From: Firmicutes bacterium UBA5454
GTDB taxonomy: Bacteria > Bacillota > Clostridia > Caldicoprobacterales > DTU083
DNA: 23,350 nt
Direction of reading: 5' to 3'
Assembly: GCA_002426555.1 (NCBI GenBank)
Contig: DIQU01000043.1
Location: 1 to 23,350 of the forward strand
The position numbers were made by a program, and so were the translations under genes. Below the pieces are notes generated by a model. The model had not been told where the DNA came from. It did not search any database and saw nothing but the letters and a program-made list of their open reading frames with translations. Positions 1-6,698 of this stretch are shown piece by piece (within the stretch, counting starts at the first letter, position 1; the number at the start of each line of letters is the position of its first letter).

Positions 1-1
1 C

Positions 2-673
2 TATGGTATTCAAACGGTATTTATCAATGAATACTCAGAAATTACAGAGATATTGAGAGTAATCGAAAATGCGATTCTTGTAAATAATGTCTTTATTTCA
101 GGTAGCGCTGATTTCTTTGTGGGGGACTGGACAAAAGCAAGAATCGATGAGCTCACCTATAAGCTTTCAAACCAGCTTGTAAAAGAGGAGTTCCGGGTTA
201 CATCCGGTTTTGGACTTGGAATCGGATCGTCAGTTATCAATGGTGCCTTAGACGAAATCTATAGTAGCAGATTCAAACACATGGATGAGCATTTGTGCCT
301 TCGTCCATTCCCACAGGGAATAGCAGACCCAGATGAGCGCAAATTGAGATGGAAGAAATATAGAGAAGAAATATTTAATGAGGTTGGCGTAGCTATCTTT
401 ATAGTAGGTAATAAGAAGGATGCTGAAGGTCAGAAAGCAATTGCAGACGGTTGCTTGCAGGAGTATCAATTTGCTAAGGAAAGGAGAATCATAATCATAC
501 CAATCGGGAGCACAGGAGATGCTGCTGCAACAATTTATGCTGATGTAAAGGCTAATAAGAGTCAGTATCCTTACCTTGAGAAATATCTTGATATTCTTGG
601 CACAGAAACCAATATAGACAAAATTGTAAATGCCGTTATGGATATCATAAAAGCTCAAAGGACAGTAAAATAA
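2..673 (+). CDS. thsA: ThsA-like Thoeris effector, C-terminal part (SLOG domain), 5' end outside window
   Basis: The frame is open from base 2 without a stop, so the gene starts upstream; the TTG at 53 is only an internal codon. The visible part has a short segment that could be the end of a SIR2 domain (GIQTVFINEY) and then a complete SLOG-type Rossmann domain. Seen motifs are VFISGSADFF, the glycine-rich SGFGLGIGSSVINGA, a VAIFIVGNK strand, IIIIPIGSTG and a terminal ILGTET segment. In Thoeris, the SLOG domain of ThsA binds a cyclic ADP-ribose-type signal made by ThsB, and this activates an N-terminal NAD-degrading SIR2 domain. The TIR-like gene 27 bp downstream supports the assignment. The N-terminal effector domain is not visible, so SIR2 rather than another effector is inference. 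Confidence 0.82.
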   Translation, partial: YGIQTVFINEYSEITEILRVIENAILVNNVFISGSADFFVGDWTKARIDELTYKLSNQLVKEEFRVTSGFGLGIGSSVINGALDEIYSSRFKHMDEHLCLRPFPQGIADPDERKLRWKKYREEIFNEVGVAIFIVGNKKDAEGQKAIADGCLQEYQFAKERRIIIIPIGSTGDAAATIYADVKANKSQYPYLEKYLDILGTETNIDKIVNAVMDIIKAQRTVK

Positions 674-700
674 TAAAATATATTGGAGGAGGTGAATGTA

Positions 701-1384
701 ATGGGAAAGAAGGTATTTATTTCATACAAATATGCAGACGATAAGGTTTACAACTTGGAATCGGGAGAGAACTCAACGGTTAGAGATTATGTCGATGAGT
801 TTGAGAAAATAGTAGATTCATCTGATGACATTTTTAAAGGTGAGAGTGATGGAGAGGATCTAAGCGACCTTTCAGATGATACAATTTGGGAGACTCTCAA
901 AGACAGAATTTACGACAGTTCTGTAACCATTGTGTTTATTTCGCCTGGCATGAAGGAAACTAGAAAGAAAGACAGGGACCAGTGGATTCCGTGGGAAGTA
1001 TCATATTCTCTTAGAGAAACCTCGAGGAGGAACAAAAATGGAGAATCTGTTACAAGCCATAGTAATGCAATGTTAGCGGTTGTCCTTCCTGATGACAATA
1101 ATTCGTATACTTACTATCTTGATCCAAAAAGCTGTTGCTCTGGTGGATGTACTACACATCATAGAGACAGGTTATTTACAATTATCAAAAAAAATAAATT
1201 TAATAGAACAAAAAATGCTTCCAAACGCACCTGCGACAACGATAATACAATCTGGACAGGAACGTGTAGCTATATTGAAGCTGTGAAGTGGTCAAACTTC
1301 ATAACAGATTATCAGAAATATGTTGACTCCGCAGTTGATCGCCAAGATCATATTAATGAATATAATCTCTGTAAGGAAGTGTAG
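701..1384 (+). CDS. thsB: ThsB-like TIR-domain signal-producing protein (Thoeris)
   Basis: This 227-residue protein starts KKVFISYKYAD, the first strand of TIR-like (DUF1863/MTH538-type) domains. It continues with an acidic SDGEDLSDLSDDTIW stretch, the strand VTIVFISPGM and WIPWEVSYSL, whose Glu is the candidate catalytic residue. ThsB proteins sense phage infection and convert NAD into a cyclic ADP-ribose isomer that activates ThsA. The start is placed at ATG 701, because GGAGGAGGTG at 685-694 lies six bases upstream; an in-frame TTG at 683 overlaps that ribosome-binding site. A Cys/His-rich patch (CCSGGCTTHH, middle to C-terminal part) is unusual and could bind metal, but this is speculative. 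It follows thsA by 27 bp in an apparent operon. Confidence 0.85.
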   Translation: MGKKVFISYKYADDKVYNLESGENSTVRDYVDEFEKIVDSSDDIFKGESDGEDLSDLSDDTIWETLKDRIYDSSVTIVFISPGMKETRKKDRDQWIPWEVSYSLRETSRRNKNGESVTSHSNAMLAVVLPDDNNSYTYYLDPKSCCSGGCTTHHRDRLFTIIKKNKFNRTKNASKRTCDNDNTIWTGTCSYIEAVKWSNFITDYQKYVDSAVDRQDHINEYNLCKEV

Positions 1385-1401
1385 TCAATCCATAAGTAAT
1401 A

Positions 1402-1791
1402 TCACACAGTGGGAAGTTGATTCTTTGAATCGAATTTCGCAGTTAGTTTAATAGCCAAGATGCTCAATTGAACATCATTATTATCAATGATATGCGCCTT
1501 AGATTTGAGGTATTTCCAAAGCTGTCAGATTGATACAATCTCTCTGCAGCGTGTACCTGGCGAATTATGAAGTGTTTCCTGATAATAGGCGATAAAACCG
1601 TGCATATCGGTTAGTTTTATAGAGCGGATGATACCCATTTCAGCAAACCGAAAATCAGTTACTGTAACACTGCATTGATCTGCAACATAGCGGAAGAATT
1701 GTAGTAAATCTATTCTATACTCAAAAATTGTATTTTGGCTGCGTCCCTTGATGATTATTAGATATGCCAAGTATTGTTTCAAAATGGACAT
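1402..1791 (-). pseudogene. XerC-like tyrosine recombinase remnant (core-binding domain only)
   Basis: Reading down from ATG 1791, the product has the N-terminal SAM-like DNA-binding domain of XerC/XerD-type integrases: YLAYLIIIKGRSQNTIFEYR, then DLLQFF and NSPGTRCREIVSI. A TGA at 1527-1525 interrupts it. Beyond the stop the same frame continues with recombinase-like sequence (LWKYLKSKAHIIDNND) to a final stop at 1402. The TGA sits where relatives have Arg, so a CGA-to-TGA nonsense change is likely. The catalytic domain with the R-H-R-Y residues is missing altogether. No good ribosome-binding site precedes the ATG. It lies opposite to its neighbours, between the Thoeris genes and the PHP-ATPase, and is best read as a relic of a mobile element that helped build the island. 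Confidence 0.75.
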
Positions 1792-1925
1792 GCTTTATCA
1801 AATTACATATTATCATCCCTATGTGAAGTATCGCCAGAGGTGCGAAAGTGCATACAGATAATATCAATATTGCAGACCAACGCATCTATATAAATCTATA
1901 TAAATTTAAGAAAGGAGAAATTAGA

Positions 1926-4049
1926 GTGAAAATTGATTTACATTGTCACACCAAGAAGACAAAAACTGGCGATGGAAAGCAGCGAAATGTAACTCCCGAA
2001 CTATTTAAAGAAAAAATAGCGCTCGCAGATATTAGAATAGTGGCAATAACCAATCACAACGTCTTTGACGTTGATCAGTATATGCTGTTGCAAGGTGCTG
2101 TTACTGGATTGTGTCAAGTATGGCCTGGCGTTGAAATTGATGTTCAGGGTGAAAGCAAGTTCCATTTAATCGTTGTTACTAAGCCAGAGGATGCGAATCG
2201 TTTTTCTTCTTGTGTGAATGATTTGTTTGGAGGAGAAAATATTGATGTATGTCAACAGACTCTGGAGAAGGTGTGTGAGACATTTAAGAGCCTTGATGCT
2301 ATTTATATACCTCATTTTCATGATAAGAAGCCAGCTATTTCTGAGGGGGATCGAAATAAACTAATAGAACTTGTTGGAGATAGTGCACGGGTGTTTATAG
2401 AGCCCAGAAACCATAGAACACTTGGAGTTCTTTCTAACAAGGATTTAAGTGTCATGATTGGCAGTGATGTAAAAGATTGGAATAAGTATGAGGAATGCAC
2501 ATTTGCCGAGTTGCGTCTGTCTGTAGGTAATTTTTCAGAATTTCTTTTATTGGCAAGGCGTGACAGAACGGTTGTAAACACATTACTCAGTAAGAAGCCT
2601 CCTGTCGATATGATCGGCAAGCCTCATCATTCGGTGAGCATTCCATTAAGTATTTACCCTGATGTGAATATTATTTTTGGATCAAAAGGTACCGGAAAAA
2701 CAGAGATTCTAAAATCTTTGTTTTCCGAAATGCTCGGTTCTGGGAAAAGCTGCAAAAAATACATAGCCTCTGAAAGAAGTGAGGATTTTTCAGCACTAAC
2801 AAACTTAAAAGACATGGATCTTGATTTGGATAAGGTTCATTCGTCTCCCTGTGAAGAACAATTTAGGCTTATTTTTGAATGGACAGACTGTAACCCAACC
2901 CTATTTTCTAATTACTTGGATTGGGCAAAAACTAAGGGTAATAGCAATAGCAAGAGCCGAATGAAAATCACAGAAGCGATTCACGATAATTATTCAATGA
3001 GTAATAAATATGACATACATAAAAGCGATAAGAATAGTATAGATCAGATAATTCGCTTAATCCAAGCTCTTGACATAGAAGAATATCTGTCTGCCGATGA
3101 AAACAAACAACTGCTTATTTTGGTAAGAAAACTGCAGACTGCTGTCCTGGCAAAAAGGGAGGCAGAAGTAATTTCACAGTATTCGTCAAAGATGACAAAC
3201 TGGAGTATTGATAAGATTAAAGCACTTTCAGATAAAAGTACTGATACAATTTCCAGACCATCTACAGCTGGATTAAAAAGTTTTGCACGTGGAAGAATTC
3301 AATTAATACATGTAGTCAAAACGATACTAACTAATTTAAATGTAAAAGAACACAACGAAAAAATTCGAATCGGGTCATTAGAAGATAAAGGTGAGATATT
3401 TATTAATCATAAATACCGTATGCTTTGTCCAGAGGCACGCACTGCTAATTATCCCAATTACAACATCACTAATTTGAGGCAAATTAAAACACAGTTGGAA
3501 TATATTCGAGACCATGTATTTGATGATGACTTAGCAAAACATATCGAATCCTTTAGTTCTAAGTGCACTGAAACCTCAATAAAATCAATCAAACCATTTC
3601 TTGGAAGATCAAAGCAAATTGTGGATTCTAATGGGGAAGAATACGAACCATCAAATGGTGAGAAGGGAATTTTGCTACTACAACAAACTCTTCATGAGGA
3701 TGCTGATGCATATTTTCTTGATGAACCTGAGCTTGGTATGGGTAATTCGTACATTGATACTGATATTAGACCGATAATATGTGATTTGGCTAAGCGTAGA
3801 AAATATGTTGTAGTTGCGACACATAATGCGAATATTGCTGTTCGATCTTTACCATATACATCAATTTTTAGAACACATAACAATAGTGTCTATAAGACAT
3901 ACATCGGCAACCCATTTGACGACTTGCTTGTTAATGTTAATGACAAAGACGATATTCTGAGTTGGACAGAGGAAAGCATGCATTCACTCGAAGGAGGACA
4001 TGATGCGTTTTACGAAAGGAGAGACATTTATGAAGCCAGAGGAAATTAA
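1926..4049 (+). CDS. PHP-domain plus ABC-type ATPase protein (TrlF-like), putative defence protein
   Basis: This 707-residue protein has an N-terminal PHP metal-dependent phosphoesterase domain: H6-C-H8 in IDLHCHT, NHN at 43-45, IPHFH near 129-132 and GSD near 179-181. A P-loop ATPase follows: Walker A GSKGTGKT at about 252-259, a long charged helical middle, signature-like SNGEKG near 575, Walker B YFLDEPE near 600 and H-loop ATHN near 632. The layout matches SMC/Rad50-like ATPases fused to a nuclease-type module, as in proteins annotated TrlF-like. GTG 1926 is chosen because AAAGGAGA at 1911-1918 is seven bases upstream and KIDLHCH is the usual PHP N-terminus; the upstream ATG at 1848 lacks such a site. 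The next gene overlaps its 3' end. A nucleic-acid-cleaving, ATP-gated defence role is inferred from domains and context. Confidence 0.8.
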   Translation: MKIDLHCHTKKTKTGDGKQRNVTPELFKEKIALADIRIVAITNHNVFDVDQYMLLQGAVTGLCQVWPGVEIDVQGESKFHLIVVTKPEDANRFSSCVNDLFGGENIDVCQQTLEKVCETFKSLDAIYIPHFHDKKPAISEGDRNKLIELVGDSARVFIEPRNHRTLGVLSNKDLSVMIGSDVKDWNKYEECTFAELRLSVGNFSEFLLLARRDRTVVNTLLSKKPPVDMIGKPHHSVSIPLSIYPDVNIIFGSKGTGKTEILKSLFSEMLGSGKSCKKYIASERSEDFSALTNLKDMDLDLDKVHSSPCEEQFRLIFEWTDCNPTLFSNYLDWAKTKGNSNSKSRMKITEAIHDNYSMSNKYDIHKSDKNSIDQIIRLIQALDIEEYLSADENKQLLILVRKLQTAVLAKREAEVISQYSSKMTNWSIDKIKALSDKSTDTISRPSTAGLKSFARGRIQLIHVVKTILTNLNVKEHNEKIRIGSLEDKGEIFINHKYRMLCPEARTANYPNYNITNLRQIKTQLEYIRDHVFDDDLAKHIESFSSKCTETSIKSIKPFLGRSKQIVDSNGEEYEPSNGEKGILLLQQTLHEDADAYFLDEPELGMGNSYIDTDIRPIICDLAKRRKYVVVATHNANIAVRSLPYTSIFRTHNNSVYKTYIGNPFDDLLVNVNDKDDILSWTEESMHSLEGGHDAFYERRDIYEARGN

Positions 4050-4332
4050 GGTAGAACTAATTGCACCTGATACTGACACAGATATTCTTCGCTTTCATGT
4101 TGGTGATAAGCCACTCGATGTAAATCTAAACAGTGCAGAATGCCAAAACTCACTAAAAGACGTTTTTGCTGCCTTGCTTAAGCTCCTTATTTATTCGGAT
4201 ATCAATCTTGAACTATTAGTTGGAGACGAATATAAACGTGTAATGTATGTTGAAGTCTGTACTGAATATATCAATGACCTCAATCGAGAATTGGCGGATG
4301 TAAAAGATGAATTAAGAAATGAATTGTTGTAA
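4030..4332 (+). CDS. Small acidic partner protein of the PHP-ATPase
   Basis: I do not recognise a named family for this 100-residue acidic protein. It begins MKPEEIKVELIAPDT, has a beta-rich first half, a hydrophobic helix AALLKLLIYSDINLELL, and ends in a charged helix (LNRELADVKDELRNELL) suited to a coiled coil. The start at 4030 overlaps the end of the PHP-ATPase by 20 bp and has AAAGGAGA at 4015-4022. A second possible start, ATG 4003, has its own AAGGAGG at 3991-3997 and would add nine residues. The overlap implies translational coupling and a stoichiometric partner or regulator of the ATPase. Function is unknown. Confidence 0.72.
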   Translation: MKPEEIKVELIAPDTDTDILRFHVGDKPLDVNLNSAECQNSLKDVFAALLKLLIYSDINLELLVGDEYKRVMYVEVCTEYINDLNRELADVKDELRNELL

Positions 4333-4448
4333 AGATATTTTTATTTCAACTTTCCATTATGTTTATGATTGACAAACCTGATGTAGCAATAACCAGCATT
4401 TAAAATATTGTTTTACACAAACTAATAAAAGCTAAGGAGGAAGTACTA

Positions 4449-5012
4449 ATGGAGGATTCTGATTTTAACAAACTGCAAAGAGTCGATTTGTCTAAAATAA
4501 CGGCTGATTTACGTAATCCAGCACAAAATATGATTGATAAAATGAACAGAGATAGCAAAGAATCCATGCGTGCCTTAAATGCAACTCATCGTGAACGAGA
4601 TGCTGAAGAATTAAGACGACATAACGAATTGGTGGATGCTTTGAAAGAGGCTGGTGAAAAAGGGGCTACCATTATTGTCGGCGATAATGCAAACGGTATT
4701 CAAATACAACAAAACTCGACAGGAGCATCACAAACGATGGAGAATACACAAGGATTAGATTACGAAAAAACGATGTCTGTCTTGAAGGAAATAAGCAGTT
4801 ATTTTGAGTATCCGCAGTTTCAACAAACGTATGGAGTAAACGCAGAGAATGTAAAACAAATGGTAGCAGAAACTATGACAGCAATTGAAAATAAGGAAGA
4901 TGAAGGGCTAATTAAGAAATCATTGCACTTACTCAAGGATATAACTGTCGGTGCTGCTAGCAGTTTGATTGCATCAGGAATACTCGCAATTCTTGGAACT
5001 TTGCCGGGTTAA
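4449..5012 (+). CDS. Putative defence-associated protein with hydrophobic C-terminus (AbiTii-tail-like)
   Basis: This 187-residue protein has AAGGAGG at 4435-4441 before ATG 4449. The first 75 residues are charged and helical. A short beta-like linker then reads IIVGDNANGIQIQQNSTGASQ, a G-D-N-x-N-x-I-Q-Q pattern I associate with the tails of AbiTii-type and related phage-defence proteins. Next are a helical segment with paired aromatics (SYFEYPQFQQTYG) and a basic/acidic helix KKSLHLLKDI. The end is a glycine/alanine-rich hydrophobic helix (VGAASSLIASGILAILG) long enough to enter a membrane. An abortive-infection or sensor role is inferred from context and motif resemblance only. It is separated by 116 bp from the previous gene, so it may have its own promoter; TTGACA at 4369-4374 is present but I see no convincing -10. 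Confidence 0.6.
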   Translation: MEDSDFNKLQRVDLSKITADLRNPAQNMIDKMNRDSKESMRALNATHRERDAEELRRHNELVDALKEAGEKGATIIVGDNANGIQIQQNSTGASQTMENTQGLDYEKTMSVLKEISSYFEYPQFQQTYGVNAENVKQMVAETMTAIENKEDEGLIKKSLHLLKDITVGAASSLIASGILAILGTLPG

Positions 5013-5227
5013 TTAGACGTGCTGCTTTGCGTACTAAATGATTGCTGGAACGCTCGGGTATATAAAATGGAGTTTGCTAAGTGCAGCGAAACCTATGCAC
5101 TGGTTGTTTGCAAAGAAATACAAACAGCATTAATTATAGATTTTCTATTATGTTTAAAATGAAGTAAATAGAATGGTAACCCAAAGCTTCTGTGTTACCG
5201 TTAAATTATATTATGCGAACTAAGCGG

Positions 5228-5254
5228 AAGGAGGGAATTTTAGTTTCCTCCCTT
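5228..5254 (+). terminator. Probable intrinsic terminator downstream of island genes
   Basis: AAGGAGGGAA and TTCCTCCCTT pair with one A-C mismatch and one G-U pair around a seven-base loop, followed by TTT. It is in the right place to end transcription of the plus-strand island genes, though more than 200 bp after the last stop. Confidence 0.5.
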
Positions 5255-5316
5255 TTTATGCTTTGCCATCTAGCAAAAAGTTGCTTTTAGTACTTAATTT
5301 TATAAATAAAAGTGGA

Positions 5317-5348
5317 AAAGACACTTATCAACGTAAATAAGTGTCTTT
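5317..5348. terminator. Perfect 12-bp stem-loop, possible bidirectional terminator
   Basis: AAAGACACTTAT and ATAAGTGTCTTT form a perfect 12-bp stem with an eight-base loop. The arms start with A3 and end with T3, so the hairpin is similar on both strands, but no long U-tract follows. It could separate island transcription (plus) from spoIIID-region transcription (minus). Confidence 0.5.
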
Positions 5349-5415
5349 AATTTATGAGTGATTTGTCCTTAGGATTCATCGGTGCAATCTAATGCTAAAT
5401 TGTCATGATGCACTC

Positions 5416-5441
5416 GTTACTTTACTACAGGGTAAAGTTAC
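5416..5441. repeat. Inverted repeat near island border
   Basis: GTTACTTTAC and GTAAAGTTAC pair over ten positions with a single T-T mismatch and a six-base loop. There is no U-tract, so a terminator is unlikely. Its location 110 bp from the spoIIID break makes a protein- or recombinase-binding site possible. Confidence 0.35.
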
Positions 5442-5513
5442 CTTTAATTAATAGCTTCCTACAGAATGGGGTAGGTTAATAATTCATTGATTATTCTTTG
5501 ATTAGAAAACCTT

Positions 5514-5666
5514 CTATATCATAATGATTACGTTCCAAAGACTTCTTGCCTTGTGTACAGTACTCTTGCTCACCTTAAATACCTTTGCGGCTTCCCGTAC
5601 GGTTGCCTTCGATTCAATGATGTAATTTGCAATCTCCAAAGCCCTCTCTTCAATATAATCCTTCAA
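5514..5666 (-). pseudogene. spoIIID: spoIIID, 5' half only, interrupted after the STVHK codons
   Basis: SpoIIID is the small (about 80-95 residue) mother-cell HTH regulator that acts between sigma-E and sigma-K. From TTG 5666 the frame reads MKDYIEERALEIANYI, then ATVREAAKVF and VSKSTVHK, the SpoIIID N-terminus and helix-turn-helix. Family members continue with D-x-T-E-R-L-P, but after base 5550 this frame reads ARSLWNVIIMI and stops at 5514, giving 50 residues. The C-terminal basic region needed for DNA binding is absent. The 5' side is intact, with a G-rich ribosome-binding site (GGGGGGAAT) upstream. Position next to spoIIQ and spoIID agrees with conserved synteny. The break coincides with the start of the AT-rich defence island. 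It is either a dead gene or the host half of an interrupted gene rejoined by excision. Confidence 0.85.
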
Positions 5667-5674
5667 AATCGATT

Positions 5675-5715
5675 CCCCCCTACACTTACTATATTTAAAT
5701 AATTATGCAGGGGGG
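5675..5715. repeat. G/C inverted repeat spanning the spoIIID leader
   Basis: CCCCCCT at 5675-5681 and AGGGGGG at 5709-5715 are perfect 7-bp arms around 27 AT-rich bases. On the spoIIID mRNA strand the downstream arm is the G-rich ribosome-binding site itself, so folding would occlude it. The interval is just upstream of spoIIID and downstream of spoIIQ. Confidence 0.5.
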
Positions 5716-5741
5716 TTGAAATATAGAATGCAAATACAAAA

Positions 5742-6629
5742 TTAAGCTTGCTTTTCCTTTAGATAGTCCTGGGGGTTCTGCAAATCTCCTTCCAAGTAAA
5801 CTTCAAAATGAAGATGAGGATCTTCCATAATCTCAAAAGCTGCAGTACGACCAATTCCGCTGATAACCTGACCGGTCTCTATCTGCTGCCCTTCCTTAAC
5901 CATATCCCGGGTAGACAAGCCTATGTAAACCGTTTTCAGTCCCTTTCCATGATCCAGGGTGATAACAATGCCCTCCAGTGGATCCTCTTCAATGCTTTCC
6001 ACCTTGCCGGCCAAAGCTGCTCTTACTTCATCACCCAAATCACCCGCTATGTCCATACCGGTATGGGTGGTCCACTCCTTCAGCGTCTTGGAGTAGACTA
6101 AACTATCTACGCTATAGGCTTGTATCACCTTTCCGCTGACAGGCATGATCATGGATGAGGTTCTGCCTGCCTCGCTGGAAGATGAAGCTGTGTCCTTCCC
6201 TGGCGCACTTACTGTTTGAGGTTTGGGCTCATCATCTTTTACTGTTGATTTTCCCTGACTTGAGCCTTCAGACTTTGTGTTCGAGACGCTTGTATTTGTG
6301 TTCTTGTCGTTTGTCGTTTTGCCCGAACTGGCTGGTGGTTCTGATGGAGATTCTCCTGAAGGTTCCGGGTCGGTGACATCTGTTATGGAGATATCGATAT
6401 TTGTATTTGTTCCGTCCTCGACTGCTGCTTCCGAGCTGATACCATCATTGCTGTTTTCTCCCGCAATATCGCCTTCCTGCCTTTTACCTTGCGTAAGAAA
6501 TGCTGTCGTCGCAATAATACCCAGGCATATCAGTAAAATTATATAAAACCCGAATTTGTTAATAAACGCTCTTAAATTTTTCTTACTGAATACCTCTTTA
6601 AATTTTTGTTTCCCTATATTTTTTGTCAT
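5742..6629 (-). CDS. spoIIQ: SpoIIQ-like M23 (LytM) peptidase, forespore membrane
   Basis: This 295-residue protein has a basic N-terminus, one membrane helix at about 26-46 (FYIILLICLGIIATTAFL), then some 120 residues of low-complexity Ser/Thr/Asp/Pro linker. A C-terminal LytM/M23 domain starts near 160. The zinc ligands are present: HTGMD near 188-192 and HLHFE near 271-275. Clostridial SpoIIQ keeps these residues whereas Bacillus subtilis SpoIIQ lost one, so this protein is likely catalytically active. SpoIIQ is made in the forespore and pairs with mother-cell SpoIIIAH to form the channel that supports engulfment and later gene expression. The gene sits between spoIID and spoIIID as in many spore formers. 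GGAGGTG at 6636-6642 precedes ATG 6629. Confidence 0.85.
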   Translation of the reverse strand: MTKNIGKQKFKEVFSKKNLRAFINKFGFYIILLICLGIIATTAFLTQGKRQEGDIAGENSNDGISSEAAVEDGTNTNIDISITDVTDPEPSGESPSEPPASSGKTTNDKNTNTSVSNTKSEGSSQGKSTVKDDEPKPQTVSAPGKDTASSSSEAGRTSSMIMPVSGKVIQAYSVDSLVYSKTLKEWTTHTGMDIAGDLGDEVRAALAGKVESIEEDPLEGIVITLDHGKGLKTVYIGLSTRDMVKEGQQIETGQVISGIGRTAAFEIMEDPHLHFEVYLEGDLQNPQDYLKEKQA

Positions 6630-6647
6630 CTATTACACCTCCACTTG

Positions 6648-6676
6648 TATTCTTGCCATTTTTTAGGCAGTTATAC
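6648..6676 (-). promoter_or_regulatory. Candidate forespore (sigma-F/G-type) promoter of spoIIQ
   Basis: On the minus strand GTATA (6676-6672) is followed after 14 bases by GGCAAGAATA (6657-6648). This resembles the sigma-F pattern of a GTATA-like -35 and a GG-N-A-A-N-A-N-T-A-like -10, with a spacer about one base short. The predicted RNA start falls at the ribosome-binding site, giving a very short leader, which lowers confidence. Confidence 0.4.
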
Positions 6677-6698
6677 AAGGGAAGACAGCTTTACTGCG

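Larger units (their letters stand above)
5013..5513. other. Non-coding end of the island with several inverted repeats
   Basis: I find no credible gene in these 500 bases on either strand. They hold three hairpin-forming repeats (listed separately) and two weaker ones: GGTAAC/GTTACC at 5174-5198 and CCTAC/GTAGG at about 5458-5475. The stretch lies between the last island gene and the broken spoIIID, where an element's attachment-site arms or recombinase-binding sites would be expected. No direct-repeat partner is visible inside the window. Confidence 0.5.

Noticed and set aside
248..658. 136-residue minus-strand open frame opposite thsA
   Set aside because: It mirrors the SLOG-domain coding sequence, has no ribosome-binding site and no recognisable motifs.
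1405..1450. GATTC/GAATC hairpin after thsB as a terminator
   Set aside because: Only five pairs with no T-run; too weak.
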